The notes under the pieces were generated by a model. It was not told the origin of the DNA. It saw nothing but the letters and a program-made list of their open reading frames with translations, and ran no database searches. A stretch of DNA of 64,000 nt from Allorhizobium borbori. GTDB lineage: Bacteria; Pseudomonadota; Alphaproteobacteria; Rhizobiales; Rhizobiaceae. Each line of letters starts with the position of its first letter. Positions within the stretch are counted from its first letter, which is position 1. Made by a program: the position numbers and the translations under genes. Where the stretch lies: the NCBI RefSeq assembly GCF_014196535.1, contig NZ_JACIDU010000006.1, forward strand, positions 62,001 to 126,000, written 5' to 3'. Of the stretch, positions 24,941 through 33,733 are shown piece by piece.

Positions 24941-26278
24941 TCAGACGCCGCTGCCGCCAAACGCTTCGTCATTCATGCGATAGCCGCTTTCGCCGTGGGA
25001 CGACTTGTCGAGACCGGCATATTCTTCCTCGTCGGAGACACGCAGGCCACCGGTCAGAAGCGAGGCGATCTTCAGGGCAACCCAGGTGGTGACCAGCGAG
25101 ACGACGATGCTGAAGCCGATGATCGAAAGCTGGGTCATCATCATGGTGATGAAGTCGCGTTCCTGGGTGAAGCCCGTGCCGCCCAGCGAGGGGGCAGCGA
25201 AGACGACCGTGAGGATGCCGCCGATGATGGCGCCGGTGCCGTGGACGCCGAAGACGTCGAAGGAATCGTCGTAACCGAACTTCGGCTTCAGCACTTCAAC
25301 CGCGAAGACGCAGACCGGCGAGACGAGAAGGCCGATGGCAATCGAGCCGGCCGGGCTAACGAAGCCGCAGGCCGGGGTGATGGCGACGAGGCCGGCAATG
25401 GCGCCCGAGAGTACGCCGAAGGTGCTCGGACGGCCGCGGTGAAGCCATTCCACGATCATCCAGCTCAGGGCGCCTGCCGCACCGCCCAGGAAGGTGTTGA
25501 GCATGACGAGCGTGGCGAAACCGTTGGCGGCCAGGGCGCAGCCGCCGCAGAAGGCCAGCCAGCCGACCCAGAGCATGGCGCCGCCCGTATAGGTCATGGT
25601 CATGTTGTGGGGGATCATCATGGTGGCGCCGGCGCCCTTGCGCGGGCCAAGCACATAGGCGCAGACGAGGGCCGCGACACCGGCATTCAGGTGCACGACA
25701 TTGCCGCCGGCGAAATCGAGCACGCCGACATTGAACACCCAGCCGCCGCCCCAGGCCATGTGGGCCATCGGCACATAGTTGATGAGCGACCAGATGCCCA
25801 TGAACACCAGAACGGAGGAGAATTTCATGCGCTCGGCAAAGGCACCGATGATGATCGGCGGCGTGATCGCCGCAAACAGCAGCATGAAGAGAATGTAGAG
25901 ATATTCCGGGATGGTGCCGATGAGGCTGTCCTGCGTCACGCCCGTCAGGAAGATCTTGGCGAAGCCGCCGACAACGCCACTCCACGGCACATCCGCGTCG
26001 AAGGCCAGCGAATAGCCGACGAGAATCCAGATGACGGAGATCAGCGCGGCGGAGGCGAAGACCTGCGTCAGAACCGAAAGCACGTTCTTGCTGCGCGACA
26101 TGCCGCCATAGAACAGGCCAAGGCCCGGAAGCATCATCAGCATGACGATCAGGGAGCAGGTCGCGACGAACGCCGTGTCGCCGCTGCTGAGCGCCGGTTC
26201 CGCGTCCTGGGCAAAGCTGACGGACGGCAGCGCCGTCAGCGCCAGCGCATATCGAAAAGTATTTTTTAGCTGCTGCAT
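24941..26278 (-). CDS. amtB: Ammonium transporter AmtB
   Basis: A 445-residue inner-membrane channel for ammonium. ATG 26278 follows AGGTGG; an in-frame GTG at 26290 is possible. A cleavable signal ends near SFA|QDAEP, as in other AmtB. Eleven hydrophobic segments follow, with the pore His pair in GGNVVHLNAGVAALV and DVFGVHGTGAIIGG, and the Phe gate region in ALISVIW. The tail LRVSDEEEYAGLDKSSHGE is the normal GlnK-contact end. No glnK precedes it here, which is unusual because glnK and amtB are commonly paired. Confidence 0.94.
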   Translation of the reverse strand: MQQLKNTFRYALALTALPSVSFAQDAEPALSSGDTAFVATCSLIVMLMMLPGLGLFYGGMSRSKNVLSVLTQVFASAALISVIWILVGYSLAFDADVPWSGVVGGFAKIFLTGVTQDSLIGTIPEYLYILFMLLFAAITPPIIIGAFAERMKFSSVLVFMGIWSLINYVPMAHMAWGGGWVFNVGVLDFAGGNVVHLNAGVAALVCAYVLGPRKGAGATMMIPHNMTMTYTGGAMLWVGWLAFCGGCALAANGFATLVMLNTFLGGAAGALSWMIVEWLHRGRPSTFGVLSGAIAGLVAITPACGFVSPAGSIAIGLLVSPVCVFAVEVLKPKFGYDDSFDVFGVHGTGAIIGGILTVVFAAPSLGGTGFTQERDFITMMMTQLSIIGFSIVVSLVTTWVALKIASLLTGGLRVSDEEEYAGLDKSSHGESGYRMNDEAFGGSGV

Positions 26279-26527
26279 TATCTGTTCCACCTGTCAGATC
26301 ACGTTAGTGCTCATTTTTATAATTTGATAAGAGGAATAAAAATTTCCCTTTAGTCAATATGAAATTGAGCATTCCTGCCGCAGTGCCGCATTTTTCAGCC
26401 GAAAGTACTGTTCTGCATACGGTGATACACAGGCGGGGAGCCGGCTCGGGCGCGTTGAAAACGTTGCCTTTGCCGTGCGTTTGCGCGAAAGGATGGGACA
26501 GATGAACCTCGCAGCGAGGAGCGAGCC

Positions 26528-27556
26528 ATGATCCTTTCCGAACCCCATCGCCGCATTGCCGTGCTCCACACCGGCGGCACGATCGGCATGCGCCGGACGC
26601 CGCGCGGTTTTGCGCCTTACGAGGATTTCCCCGCCGTTCTCGCAAAGGCGCTGGAACCGCTGGCCGCCGGGCTGCCCCTGTTCGATATCAGCGCCTTTGC
26701 GACGCCCATCGACAGTTCGGAAGCGACGCCGGCGGACTGGCTGGCGCTGGCTGTGGCGCTGCGTGATCTCTGGGCGGATTATGACGGGTTCGTCGTGCTG
26801 CATGGCACGGATACCATGGCCTTTTCCGCTGCGGCCCTTTCCTTCATGCTGCGCGATCTCGACAAGCCGGTGGTCTTGACCGGGGCGCAGATCGCCATGG
26901 CGGTGGAGGGTTCCGACGGGCTCGGCAACGTCGTTTCGGCGCTTCATTTTGCAGCGCAACCGGTGTTGCGTGAGGTGTGCATTGCCTTTGACGGGCTGCT
27001 TTTGCGCGGCAACCGCGCCACCAAGGTTTCGACGCGCCGGGTCGCGGCCTTCGCCTGCCCGGATTTCGAGCCGCTCGGGCGGATCGTGGACGGGGTTCCC
27101 GTTCTGGAGGCGGGGCTCTTGCTGCAGAGGGCGGCGGGTGCGCCCGTTTTCGATCTTGCGCCAGCAGCCTCCGGCCTCGTCGCCTCGCTGCGTTTCGTGC
27201 CGGGTCTTGCGCCCGCAGCGTTTGACGCCTGCCTTGAGGCCGCGCCCCGCGCCATCATTCTCGAATGCTACGGTTCCGGCAATGTGCCCTCGCTGAACGG
27301 CGCGACGGGAGCCTTTCTGGCAAAAGCCCGCGAACGCGGCATTGCCGTTATCGCCCGCACGCAGGTCTTCCATGGCGGCACCAGCCCCGGCGCCTATGCC
27401 GCCGGCTCTCTGCTGACCGACCACGGCGTCATCGATGGCGGCGACATGACCTTTGAGGCCAGCTACGCCAAGCTCTGCCATCTGGCGGCGCAAAACTCGG
27501 ATGCGCGGGCCATTGCGGCGGCGTTTGCCCGCAACTGGGCAGGTGAGCGAAGCTAG
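26528..27556 (+). CDS. L-asparaginase (bacterial type, cytoplasmic)
   Basis: A 342-residue amidohydrolase that releases ammonia from asparagine. ATG 26528 follows GAGGAGCGAG. The two catalytic threonine motifs are present: HTGGTIGMRRT and VVLHGTDTMAFSAAAL, and RVAAFACPDFEPLGR and ECYGSGNVPS complete the pattern. There is no signal peptide, suggesting a cytoplasmic enzyme. It is divergent from amtB across 249 bp and its last 4 bases overlap the convergent esterase. Confidence 0.9.
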   Translation: MILSEPHRRIAVLHTGGTIGMRRTPRGFAPYEDFPAVLAKALEPLAAGLPLFDISAFATPIDSSEATPADWLALAVALRDLWADYDGFVVLHGTDTMAFSAAALSFMLRDLDKPVVLTGAQIAMAVEGSDGLGNVVSALHFAAQPVLREVCIAFDGLLLRGNRATKVSTRRVAAFACPDFEPLGRIVDGVPVLEAGLLLQRAAGAPVFDLAPAASGLVASLRFVPGLAPAAFDACLEAAPRAIILECYGSGNVPSLNGATGAFLAKARERGIAVIARTQVFHGGTSPGAYAAGSLLTDHGVIDGGDMTFEASYAKLCHLAAQNSDARAIAAAFARNWAGERS

Positions 27557-28281
27557 ATGTAGAGCGGCGCCATCTTGCGCCAGGCGCTGCCACGATGGGC
27601 GCGGCCGTGCCAGACATGCATCCGGTGCGCCACGCCCTTTTCGTTCAGCGTGTGGCTGAGCCGGTTGTTGTTGTCGAGAAACGGGTCTTCATCGCCGATG
27701 GTGAAGATCATGTCGATCTTGCGCAGGTGCTCCAACCGCCATTCGCACATCAGTCCCGGCAGGAAGTGGCTGGGCGTGTGGAAATAGACGTCGTCGTCGT
27801 AATGGCCGTCGAACAGATCGCCGAAGGCTTCCACCTTGAGGGTGAGATCGTAGCGGCCTGAAAAGGCGACGAGCTTGCGGAAGCGATGCGGGTGGCGGAA
27901 GACGAGGTTGGCCGCCTGGAAGGCGCCGAGGCTGCACCCCTGCGCGATCACGCAGTCATGCGGGTTGAGCCGGTCCATCAGCGGCAGAACCTCTTCGAGA
28001 ATGTAATCCTCGAAGGCGGTGAAGCGGCGGGCCCGATCCTGCGGCCTGACCCCGTTGCCGTAGAGCGTTTCGCCGGCCACACCATCGACGCAGAAGAGTT
28101 GCAGTTGCCCGGCTTCCAGCTTGTCGGCCACACTGTTGACGATGCCGAGGTCTTCATATTCCCAGAAGCGGCCGTCGCGGGTCGGAAACACCAGCACCTT
28201 GGCTCCGGCATGGCCGAAGACCAGCAGTTCCATGTCCCGATCAAGCGTATGGCTATGCCAGCGAAAGTATTCGCGCTTCAT
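27553..28281 (-). CDS. Alpha/beta-hydrolase esterase
   Basis: A 242-residue esterase-D-like protein. The nucleophile elbow is GCSLGAFQA, the acid is probably in GDEDPFLDNN and the base is HVWHGRAHRG. No signal peptide is visible. The start overlaps the stop of the upstream esterase gene by 4 bases (ATGA), so the two are co-translated. Substrate unknown. Confidence 0.8.
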   Translation of the reverse strand: MKREYFRWHSHTLDRDMELLVFGHAGAKVLVFPTRDGRFWEYEDLGIVNSVADKLEAGQLQLFCVDGVAGETLYGNGVRPQDRARRFTAFEDYILEEVLPLMDRLNPHDCVIAQGCSLGAFQAANLVFRHPHRFRKLVAFSGRYDLTLKVEAFGDLFDGHYDDDVYFHTPSHFLPGLMCEWRLEHLRKIDMIFTIGDEDPFLDNNNRLSHTLNEKGVAHRMHVWHGRAHRGSAWRKMAPLYI

Positions 28282-29243
28282 GATGAGTTGAAAAACCGGC
28301 CAATCTTCTCGTGATGAACAGCGTCCTGAATGTCCTGGCCAGGATACTCGAAGTGCCCGGCGTCGAGGATGAAGATTTCATTAAATTTCGTGCGTGGCAA
28401 TGCGTTTGCGATGGCAAACTGGCAGGGTGGCGCAACGGCGGGATCGAACAGCGCCGGCACCATCAGCATGGGGGCTTCGATGCGTGTGGCGGCGGTGGCC
28501 GCATCGAAAAAGCGCAATGTCTCCAGCACGTCCGGATGGGTCTTGCCGTAGACCTGCACCGCTTGCGCACTGCCGATGGTCGGCAGCGTCAGCCACAGCG
28601 GCCGATGCCCGAAGGTGGGCACGATGAGGTGGCCGCGGGCGATGCGGCGGTCAAAGGCCATGGCCAGCGCGCCGATGCCGCCGCCGAAGCTGATGCCGCT
28701 ATAGCCGATGCGGTTTTCGAGTGCCGGATAAAGCGCCGTCAGGGCAGAGACCGCCACCCACAGATCCTCGACACAGCCGCCGATGATATAGTCCTTGGCG
28801 CTCTGGATATGGTCGAGGACGTGCCAGGCCGGATCCGGCGAGATCGGCGGGCGGGCGCTGCGGGAAATGCCGCGAAAGCAGGGAAAGAGCACGGCCGTAT
28901 CCGTAACCGGCAGATCGAGATCGGGGGCCTCGCGCCCGCCATAGCCGTGGCCGACCACGAGCCCGCGCCGAACCGTGCCCGTGCGCGGCACAAGCAGCCA
29001 CCCGCCGATCGGGAAGCCATCGGTGGAGGTGTAGCGCAGGTCGAACACGCGCCAGCGCGGATTGACCGCGGCGCTTGCCGTAACCACGGGGGCGGGATCG
29101 ACCGCCAGCGCCCGGCGATAGCGCTTTTCCCAGAAGGCGTCGAAGCCGGACGGCGCCTGCGGCGGCGCGATGGCCAGAAGCGCCTCGCGCGCCATGCCGT
29201 AGGTCGGGTCGAAGGAATAGGGATGCCGGGTCGGGATGCTCAT
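28278..29243 (-). CDS. Acetyl-xylan-esterase-family alpha/beta hydrolase
   Basis: A 321-residue alpha/beta hydrolase of the AXE1/DltE-like deacetylase class, read from ATG 29243 because the earlier ATG at 29261 falls inside an inverted repeat. Marks are VVGHGYGGREAPDL, the elbow YSGISFGGGIG, the acid region VPALFDPAVAPP and the base DAGHFEYPG. No signal peptide. It is coupled to the next esterase. Possible roles are deacetylation of sugars, cephalosporin C or plant esters; nothing nearby decides this. Confidence 0.8.
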   Translation of the reverse strand: MSIPTRHPYSFDPTYGMAREALLAIAPPQAPSGFDAFWEKRYRRALAVDPAPVVTASAAVNPRWRVFDLRYTSTDGFPIGGWLLVPRTGTVRRGLVVGHGYGGREAPDLDLPVTDTAVLFPCFRGISRSARPPISPDPAWHVLDHIQSAKDYIIGGCVEDLWVAVSALTALYPALENRIGYSGISFGGGIGALAMAFDRRIARGHLIVPTFGHRPLWLTLPTIGSAQAVQVYGKTHPDVLETLRFFDAATAATRIEAPMLMVPALFDPAVAPPCQFAIANALPRTKFNEIFILDAGHFEYPGQDIQDAVHHEKIGRFFNSS

Positions 29244-29251
29244 CGGTCTGT

Positions 29252-29302
29252 CTTTCCCCAAAACGCCTGCCGGTGCAAGACGGGCCGGCGTTTCGGGGAA
29301 AG
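29252..29302. terminator. Long inverted repeat between permease and esterase genes
   Basis: A 16-bp arm CTTTCCCCAAAACGCC (29252-29267) pairs with GGCGTTTCGGGGAAAG (29287-29302) with one mismatch. It lies between the stop of the MacB-like permease and the start of the esterase, both on the minus strand. It may terminate or attenuate transcription; no long T-tract follows. Confidence 0.5.
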
Positions 29303-29310
29303 GGTTTGCG

Positions 29311-30573
29311 TCAGGACCGCAGAGCCGCTGCCGGGCTGAGCCGCAGGGCGGCGATGGCCGGCACCAGCGAAACGATCGCTGCCGCGATCACGAAGCCTGC
29401 GGCAAGCCGCCAGTCCTCGCGCGCGAACTCTACCGGCAGGCGCACGGCGGTCGCCGCAGTCATGCGGGCGGAAACCAGTTCCGCCACGGCAAGGCCCAGC
29501 CCGCCGCCGAGTGCGATACCGGCAAGGAACAGCAGGAACAGTTCGCCCCAGACAATGACGACGACCGAGCGCATGGGCGCTCCCAGCGCCCGCAGCGCGC
29601 CGATCTGGCGGCGACGCGACCCGATATGCATGATGGCAACCAGCAGAATGGCGGCGATGACAATGCCCTGCGTTCCGATGGCAATCGCCAGAAGCAGGCT
29701 GCGCGCATCGCCCAGCGTGCCGTAAAGCCGCGTCAGCACTTCCGCCGGAAACACGGCAAGCGTCGTTTCCGAGCGATATTCCTGCCGCAGCCGGTAGGCA
29801 TCGGCAATCGTCTTCGGCTTCACCAGAATGGCGGGGACGCCGGGTGTCCCGGCATCGAAATGTTCATCGAGCCGAGCCTGCGCATCGACATGCCCGTGTT
29901 CATGCTCGTGCTCGTGGTCATCCGCGCCAGCATCTGCATCCGCATGTTCATGATCCTCCTCGTGCGCACCCGCCATGCCGTGCAGGCTCCAGACGGCGCG
30001 GATGGGCACGAGGATCGCCCGGTCCCAGGCCGTTCCCGTGGGGGCCATGCGCCCGGTGACGTGGTAGACGATTTCGGTATGCGTTTCACCGCCGGTTTCC
30101 ACGCTGCCATGCATGGGTTTCACCTCCGCACCGGTCGAAAGCGGCACGTCGGCTCCCACCACCGCTTCGCCGAGGCGGGTAAAGACCGCGCCTTCGGCCA
30201 GGGTGGGGGACAGGGCGGCGACGAGCGCCGTCGTGGTGCCGACAATGGGGTGGCCGAAGCTGGAATCGCCAAAGCCGACAGGGGCCGCCATCGCCACACG
30301 GGGATCGTCGGCAAGCCTTGCCAGAACCTGACCGGAAAGGAGCGGCAAGGGGGCTGGCTGAAGAAAGACCGAGGAAAGCGCCAGTTGGGTTTCGCTGCCC
30401 GGTGCCCCGACCAGAAGATCGAACTTCTCCGCTGCCCGCGCGCTGCCCAGCCGAACGGCCCGTTCCTGAAGCGTGACGGCCACCGACAGCGCCACCGACA
30501 GCGCAATGAGAATGACGACGGCGAGCGCGCCGCCGGAAAATCGCCGGAGATCGGCCAGAATGAACCGGATCAT
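29311..30573 (-). CDS. MacB/FtsX-type ABC permease with His-rich periplasmic loop
   Basis: A 420-residue permease with the MacB/LolCE layout: one N-terminal membrane helix (ALAVVILIALSVALSVAV), a long periplasmic part and three C-terminal helices ending LRLSPAAALRS. The periplasmic part has a His/Asp/Glu-rich run at about residues 199-231 (HEEDHEHADADAG, then DDHEHEHEHGHVDAQ), typical of Zn, Ni or Cu buffering. Its start overlaps the ATPase stop by 4 bases. With the small exported protein it forms a three-gene module downstream of alkaline phosphatase. Such permeases move lipids, lipoproteins or peptides, or act as mechanotransmitters rather than importers. Metal delivery is a hypothesis. Confidence 0.85.
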   Translation of the reverse strand: MIRFILADLRRFSGGALAVVILIALSVALSVAVTLQERAVRLGSARAAEKFDLLVGAPGSETQLALSSVFLQPAPLPLLSGQVLARLADDPRVAMAAPVGFGDSSFGHPIVGTTTALVAALSPTLAEGAVFTRLGEAVVGADVPLSTGAEVKPMHGSVETGGETHTEIVYHVTGRMAPTGTAWDRAILVPIRAVWSLHGMAGAHEEDHEHADADAGADDHEHEHEHGHVDAQARLDEHFDAGTPGVPAILVKPKTIADAYRLRQEYRSETTLAVFPAEVLTRLYGTLGDARSLLLAIAIGTQGIVIAAILLVAIMHIGSRRRQIGALRALGAPMRSVVVIVWGELFLLFLAGIALGGGLGLAVAELVSARMTAATAVRLPVEFAREDWRLAAGFVIAAAIVSLVPAIAALRLSPAAALRS

Positions 30574-31256
30574 GCCGCTTCGGCCTCCCCGCTGTCTTCG
30601 ATGATGACGCCACCGGCGAGCCGGATGCGCCGGTCGAGCCGTTCCGAAAGCGCGGGATCGTGGGTGACGACGACAAGCGTCGCCCCTTCCTCGCGCGAAA
30701 GCCTGACCAGAAGGTCCGCCACCTCCTCGCCGGCGGACCGGTCGAGGCTGGCGGTCGGTTCGTCGGCCACGACGACACCCGGTTTCGACAGCAGCGCGCG
30801 GGCCACGGCCACGCGCTGCATTTCGCCGCGCGACAGGGTTTCGATCTTCTGTGCCGGTCGGGCGATGCCGGTCATGTCGAGCAGGAGGCGGGCGCGTTCG
30901 GCCTCGGCGACGGAAAGCCTGCGGGCAAGGCGCACGGGCAGAACCACGTTTTCAAAGGCGGAAAGGCCGGGAAACAGGTGGAAGTCCTGCATCACCAGTC
31001 CGATATGCCGGGCCCGGAAGGCATCGCGTTGCCAGCCGGAAAGCCGCGCCATATCCTCGCCACCCCAGAGGATGGAGCCATGTTCGACGCGCTCCAGCCC
31101 GGTGATCGCGTTGACCAGCGTGCTCTTGCCGGAGCCCGAAGCGCCTGTGATGGCCAGCCTTGCCCCGGCCGGCAGGTGGAGCCGGTCTATGGACAGAACC
31201 GGTGAGGCCAGCCCCGGAAAGCGCATCTCCAGCCCGGTTACATCAAGGGAAAGCAT
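30570..31256 (-). CDS. MacB/LolD-type ABC ATPase
   Basis: A 228-residue ATPase with Walker A GASGSGKST, Q-loop LVMQDFHLFPG, Walker B VVVADEPTASLD and H-loop VVVTHDPAL. The signature is LSRGEMQRVAVARAL, with Arg in place of the first Gly of LSGGQ, a common LolD/MacB variant. ATG 31256 lies 2 bases past the upstream stop. It energises the His-rich permease. Confidence 0.9.
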   Translation of the reverse strand: MLSLDVTGLEMRFPGLASPVLSIDRLHLPAGARLAITGASGSGKSTLVNAITGLERVEHGSILWGGEDMARLSGWQRDAFRARHIGLVMQDFHLFPGLSAFENVVLPVRLARRLSVAEAERARLLLDMTGIARPAQKIETLSRGEMQRVAVARALLSKPGVVVADEPTASLDRSAGEEVADLLVRLSREEGATLVVVTHDPALSERLDRRIRLAGGVIIEDSGEAEAA

Positions 31257-31258
31257 GG

Positions 31259-31720
31259 CTACACCGTCTCGAAGGCGGCATTGCGCAGGCGGATCTGGCT
31301 GACGAAGCCGGTTTCCGGGTCCACCCAGGAGCCGAATTCCAGCGTGCCGCGCGCCATGATCGGGGCATTGAACTGCACGAAGGTCTGTTTGCGTCCGAGA
31401 TAGACGACGAGGATATTGTCGGGCCAGTCGGCATCCGAGGAGCAGAACGGGCAGAGCGACATGGGAATTTCCGTCAGCACGAAAAAGGCTGCCTCGGCCT
31501 TGAGCGGTGGCGCCATGAAGCCGCTGATTGCGACTTCCTTGCCCTTGAGACGCTTCAGCTTGTCGGAGAATTCCAGTCCCAGGACGCCGAAGCTCTTGTA
31601 AAGCTCGTTGAAGCCGAGCGTTTCCTCGGCCGCGGCCTTTCCGGCCAAGGCAAGCGGCAGGCCGGCCATGGCGCAAAGCAGGCGGCGGCGTCCGATCAAG
31701 CCGGAAAATAGGGTGTCCAT
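31259..31720 (-). CDS. Small exported protein (DUF3299-like) with CPFC motif
   Basis: A 153-residue protein with an N-terminal signal (GRRRLLCAMAGLPLALAG, cut near AAA|EET) that carries three arginines and could use Tat. The mature part has VAISGFMAPP, the Cys pair MSLCPFCSSDA and VVYLGRKQTFVQFNAPI. It resembles DUF3299-type periplasmic proteins (recalled, not checked). The CxxC could bind metal or act in redox. It sits 72 bases after phoA and is tightly linked (2 bases) to the ABC ATPase. Confidence 0.65.
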   Translation of the reverse strand: MDTLFSGLIGRRRLLCAMAGLPLALAGKAAAEETLGFNELYKSFGVLGLEFSDKLKRLKGKEVAISGFMAPPLKAEAAFFVLTEIPMSLCPFCSSDADWPDNILVVYLGRKQTFVQFNAPIMARGTLEFGSWVDPETGFVSQIRLRNAAFETV

Positions 31721-31748
31721 CGCACACTCCCTTGAAACGAAAACGGAA

Positions 31749-31769
31749 ACAGGCGGCCTGGCCGCCTGT
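31749..31769 (-). terminator. Terminator after phoA
   Basis: A perfect 9-bp stem (ACAGGCGGC / GCCGCCTGT, 3-base loop) followed on the minus strand by TTCCGTTTTCG. It is a plausible intrinsic terminator or attenuator between phoA and the three-gene ABC module. Confidence 0.65.
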
Positions 31770-31791
31770 CCCCCGGTTAGGCTGTCAGGCC

Positions 31792-33546
31792 TTACTTTGC
31801 GGCCTTGCCGAGCGCGAAGGCATCGACCAGCACGCGATAGACATCGCTCTGTTCCATGTAGCCGCGGAAGCCTTCGGCACCCGGACCGGTGGCCTGCAGA
31901 ACCACGTCATCGACGGCGTGGACGCCGCTGTCGCCGTCCTTCGGAATGTTGCCTTCCACGAAGACGGCACCGGGCACGTCCTTGTAGGCTTCGTTGGCGA
32001 CATACTCGCCCTTCTCGTTCTTCACGGCCGGAACGAAGGGACCGTCGAGTTTCGGACGGAAGGTTTCGTAATGGTCCGGGCCGTTGTTGGCGGCAAGGAA
32101 CAGGCGACGGGAGACATCGACACGATCCGGATAGCCGTCGCCATCCTTGTCCTCGTAGTTCGGGATGCCGGCGGCATCGTAGGTGCCCACCTTCTCGCGC
32201 ATTTCCGTGCCGGGCTTGTCATCGTCGACAGTGCCGATGATCGAAACGCCGTGGGTATGGTCGCCCGTCACCACGATCAGCGTATCGGGGTTCTTGGCGG
32301 CGAATTCGCGGGCGACGCCCACGGCCTTGTCGAACTCGATCGTATCGACCACGGCGCGATCCCAGTCGAGCGGGTGGCTCATCTTGTCGACCGAACCGCC
32401 TTCCACCATCAGGAAAAAACCTTCCGGGTTCTTCGAAAGCTTGTCGAGCGCGGCCTTGGTCATATCGACCAGACCCGGCTGGTTCGGGAACTTGTCGACG
32501 GTGCCCTTCTTGAGGAATTCGCGGTCGAGCGTCACATCCATGTTGCCGGTGTGGAACAGGCCGAGCAGCTTTTCCTGATTGGAGCCGGCGGCGGCGGCCA
32601 GCTCTGTCTTGTCGGTGGCCAGCGCGTAACCGGCCTCCTTGAAGAGGGCGATATAATCCTTGTCGTCCTTGCGCTTGGAGCCCGGCACGTCCTTGGCGAG
32701 GAAATAGGCGGAACCGCCGCCCAGCACGACATCAGGCTTCACGCCATAGAGCATGCCGACGATATCGGCCTTGTCGCTGCGGCTGCGGGTGTGGGCGACG
32801 AGGGCGGCGGGCGTCGCATCCTCGATCTCGGCGTTGGAAACGATACCGATCGACTTCCTGGTGGTGCGGCGCAGCGCTTCGGCAATGGTCTCGACCTTCG
32901 GATCGTCGAGGCTGGCGGGGGTGCGGTCGGCATAGACGCCGAGCGCGTTGACGCGTGCCTTGTGGCCGGTCATGTAGGCCGACATGGTATTGGCGCTGTC
33001 GGTGGCGATGGAGTGCGTCGAGGACGTGCCGATGAAGGCGACCGGCGGCACGTCATCCATGGCGAGGCGACCTTTCGCCTTGCCGTCGCTCATGCCCTTG
33101 GACATGATGCGGGCGGCGGTGCGGTGGGCAACGGACAGACCGTCGGCCAGCAGGAAGATGATGTTCTTGGCCTTGGGCTCGGCTGCGGCTTCATACACGT
33201 CCCAGTTCACGGCCTTCGTCTCGTCGCCGGCGGAAACCTCGATCTTGTAAGCGCCGGCCTTGGCCAGCGTCACGCCGCGCAGGATGAGGGCGGAGCCGAG
33301 GATCTTGTCTTCCTTGCCCTTTTCCTCGGCGATGAAATCCGCCTTCTTGCCGAACACGGCATCATAGGCTTCACCGTTCACCGTCACCTTGACGTCTTCC
33401 GGCTTCACAACCTTGGAAAACTCGACCTTGAAATCGAACGGCGAGCCGGACAGCACGGTCGCGCGGTCGATCGGATAGACCGCCGCGGCGTTGGCGGCGC
33501 CGGCCAGCATGGTGGCCGAGGCGAGAGCAAGAAGAAGCTTATGCAT
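31792..33546 (-). CDS. phoA: Exported alkaline phosphatase
   Basis: A 584-residue periplasmic phosphomonoesterase, larger than E. coli PhoA. The signal is MHKLLLALASATMLAGAANA. An N-terminal beta-rich domain (about 22-115, KVTVNGEAYDAVFG) precedes the catalytic fold: IIFLLADGLSV (metal Asp), the nucleophile region HSIATDSANTMSAYMTG, VEGGSVDKMSH, DKAVGVAREFAA and VVTGDHTHG. An extra loop EDKDGDGYPDRVD looks like a calcium-binding Dx[DN]xDG site. Zn and Mg cofactors are expected from family knowledge. A PHO box lies 53-70 bases upstream. The gene precedes a possible metal-handling ABC module. Confidence 0.93.
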   Translation of the reverse strand: MHKLLLALASATMLAGAANAAAVYPIDRATVLSGSPFDFKVEFSKVVKPEDVKVTVNGEAYDAVFGKKADFIAEEKGKEDKILGSALILRGVTLAKAGAYKIEVSAGDETKAVNWDVYEAAAEPKAKNIIFLLADGLSVAHRTAARIMSKGMSDGKAKGRLAMDDVPPVAFIGTSSTHSIATDSANTMSAYMTGHKARVNALGVYADRTPASLDDPKVETIAEALRRTTRKSIGIVSNAEIEDATPAALVAHTRSRSDKADIVGMLYGVKPDVVLGGGSAYFLAKDVPGSKRKDDKDYIALFKEAGYALATDKTELAAAAGSNQEKLLGLFHTGNMDVTLDREFLKKGTVDKFPNQPGLVDMTKAALDKLSKNPEGFFLMVEGGSVDKMSHPLDWDRAVVDTIEFDKAVGVAREFAAKNPDTLIVVTGDHTHGVSIIGTVDDDKPGTEMREKVGTYDAAGIPNYEDKDGDGYPDRVDVSRRLFLAANNGPDHYETFRPKLDGPFVPAVKNEKGEYVANEAYKDVPGAVFVEGNIPKDGDSGVHAVDDVVLQATGPGAEGFRGYMEQSDVYRVLVDAFALGKAAK

Positions 33547-33598
33547 GGTTGCACCTTTCGGGAGCGTTTCGATCCTGCAACCGCTTTAGGAACCGCGC

Positions 33599-33616
33599 AT
33601 GACATCTGTATTACAA
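33599..33616 (-). promoter_or_regulatory. PHO box for phoA
   Basis: On the minus strand TTGTAAT and ATGTCAT are separated by ACAG, matching the CTGTCAT-N4-CTGTCAT direct-repeat PHO box at 11 of 14 repeat positions. It lies 53-70 bases before the phoA start, where PhoB replaces the -35 box. Confidence 0.75.
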
Positions 33617-33627
33617 TGCGTGGCTTT

Positions 33628-33733
33628 TAGGGCATTTCCAGCCGAAGCACGCTCGCTTCGGCGTCGGACAATACGGCAAAAACAAAATGATGGATCGTGT
33701 CCGGTGGTTCGGTAATCACCGGGAATGTTCTAG
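33628..33733. repeat. RIME-like intergenic mosaic repeat, copy 2
   Basis: A 106-bp copy of the element at 3180-3285, with GCCGAAGC/GCTTCGGC and a CCGGTG/CACCGG hairpin in the same places. About four fifths of positions are shared by eye. Its right end supplies the TAG stop of the FUSC gene on the minus strand, just as copy 1 supplies the stop of the siderophore receptor. Confidence 0.8.

Noticed and set aside
31732-33630. 632-residue open frame opposite alkaline phosphatase
   Set aside because: Shadow of phoA; no signal peptide, no motif.
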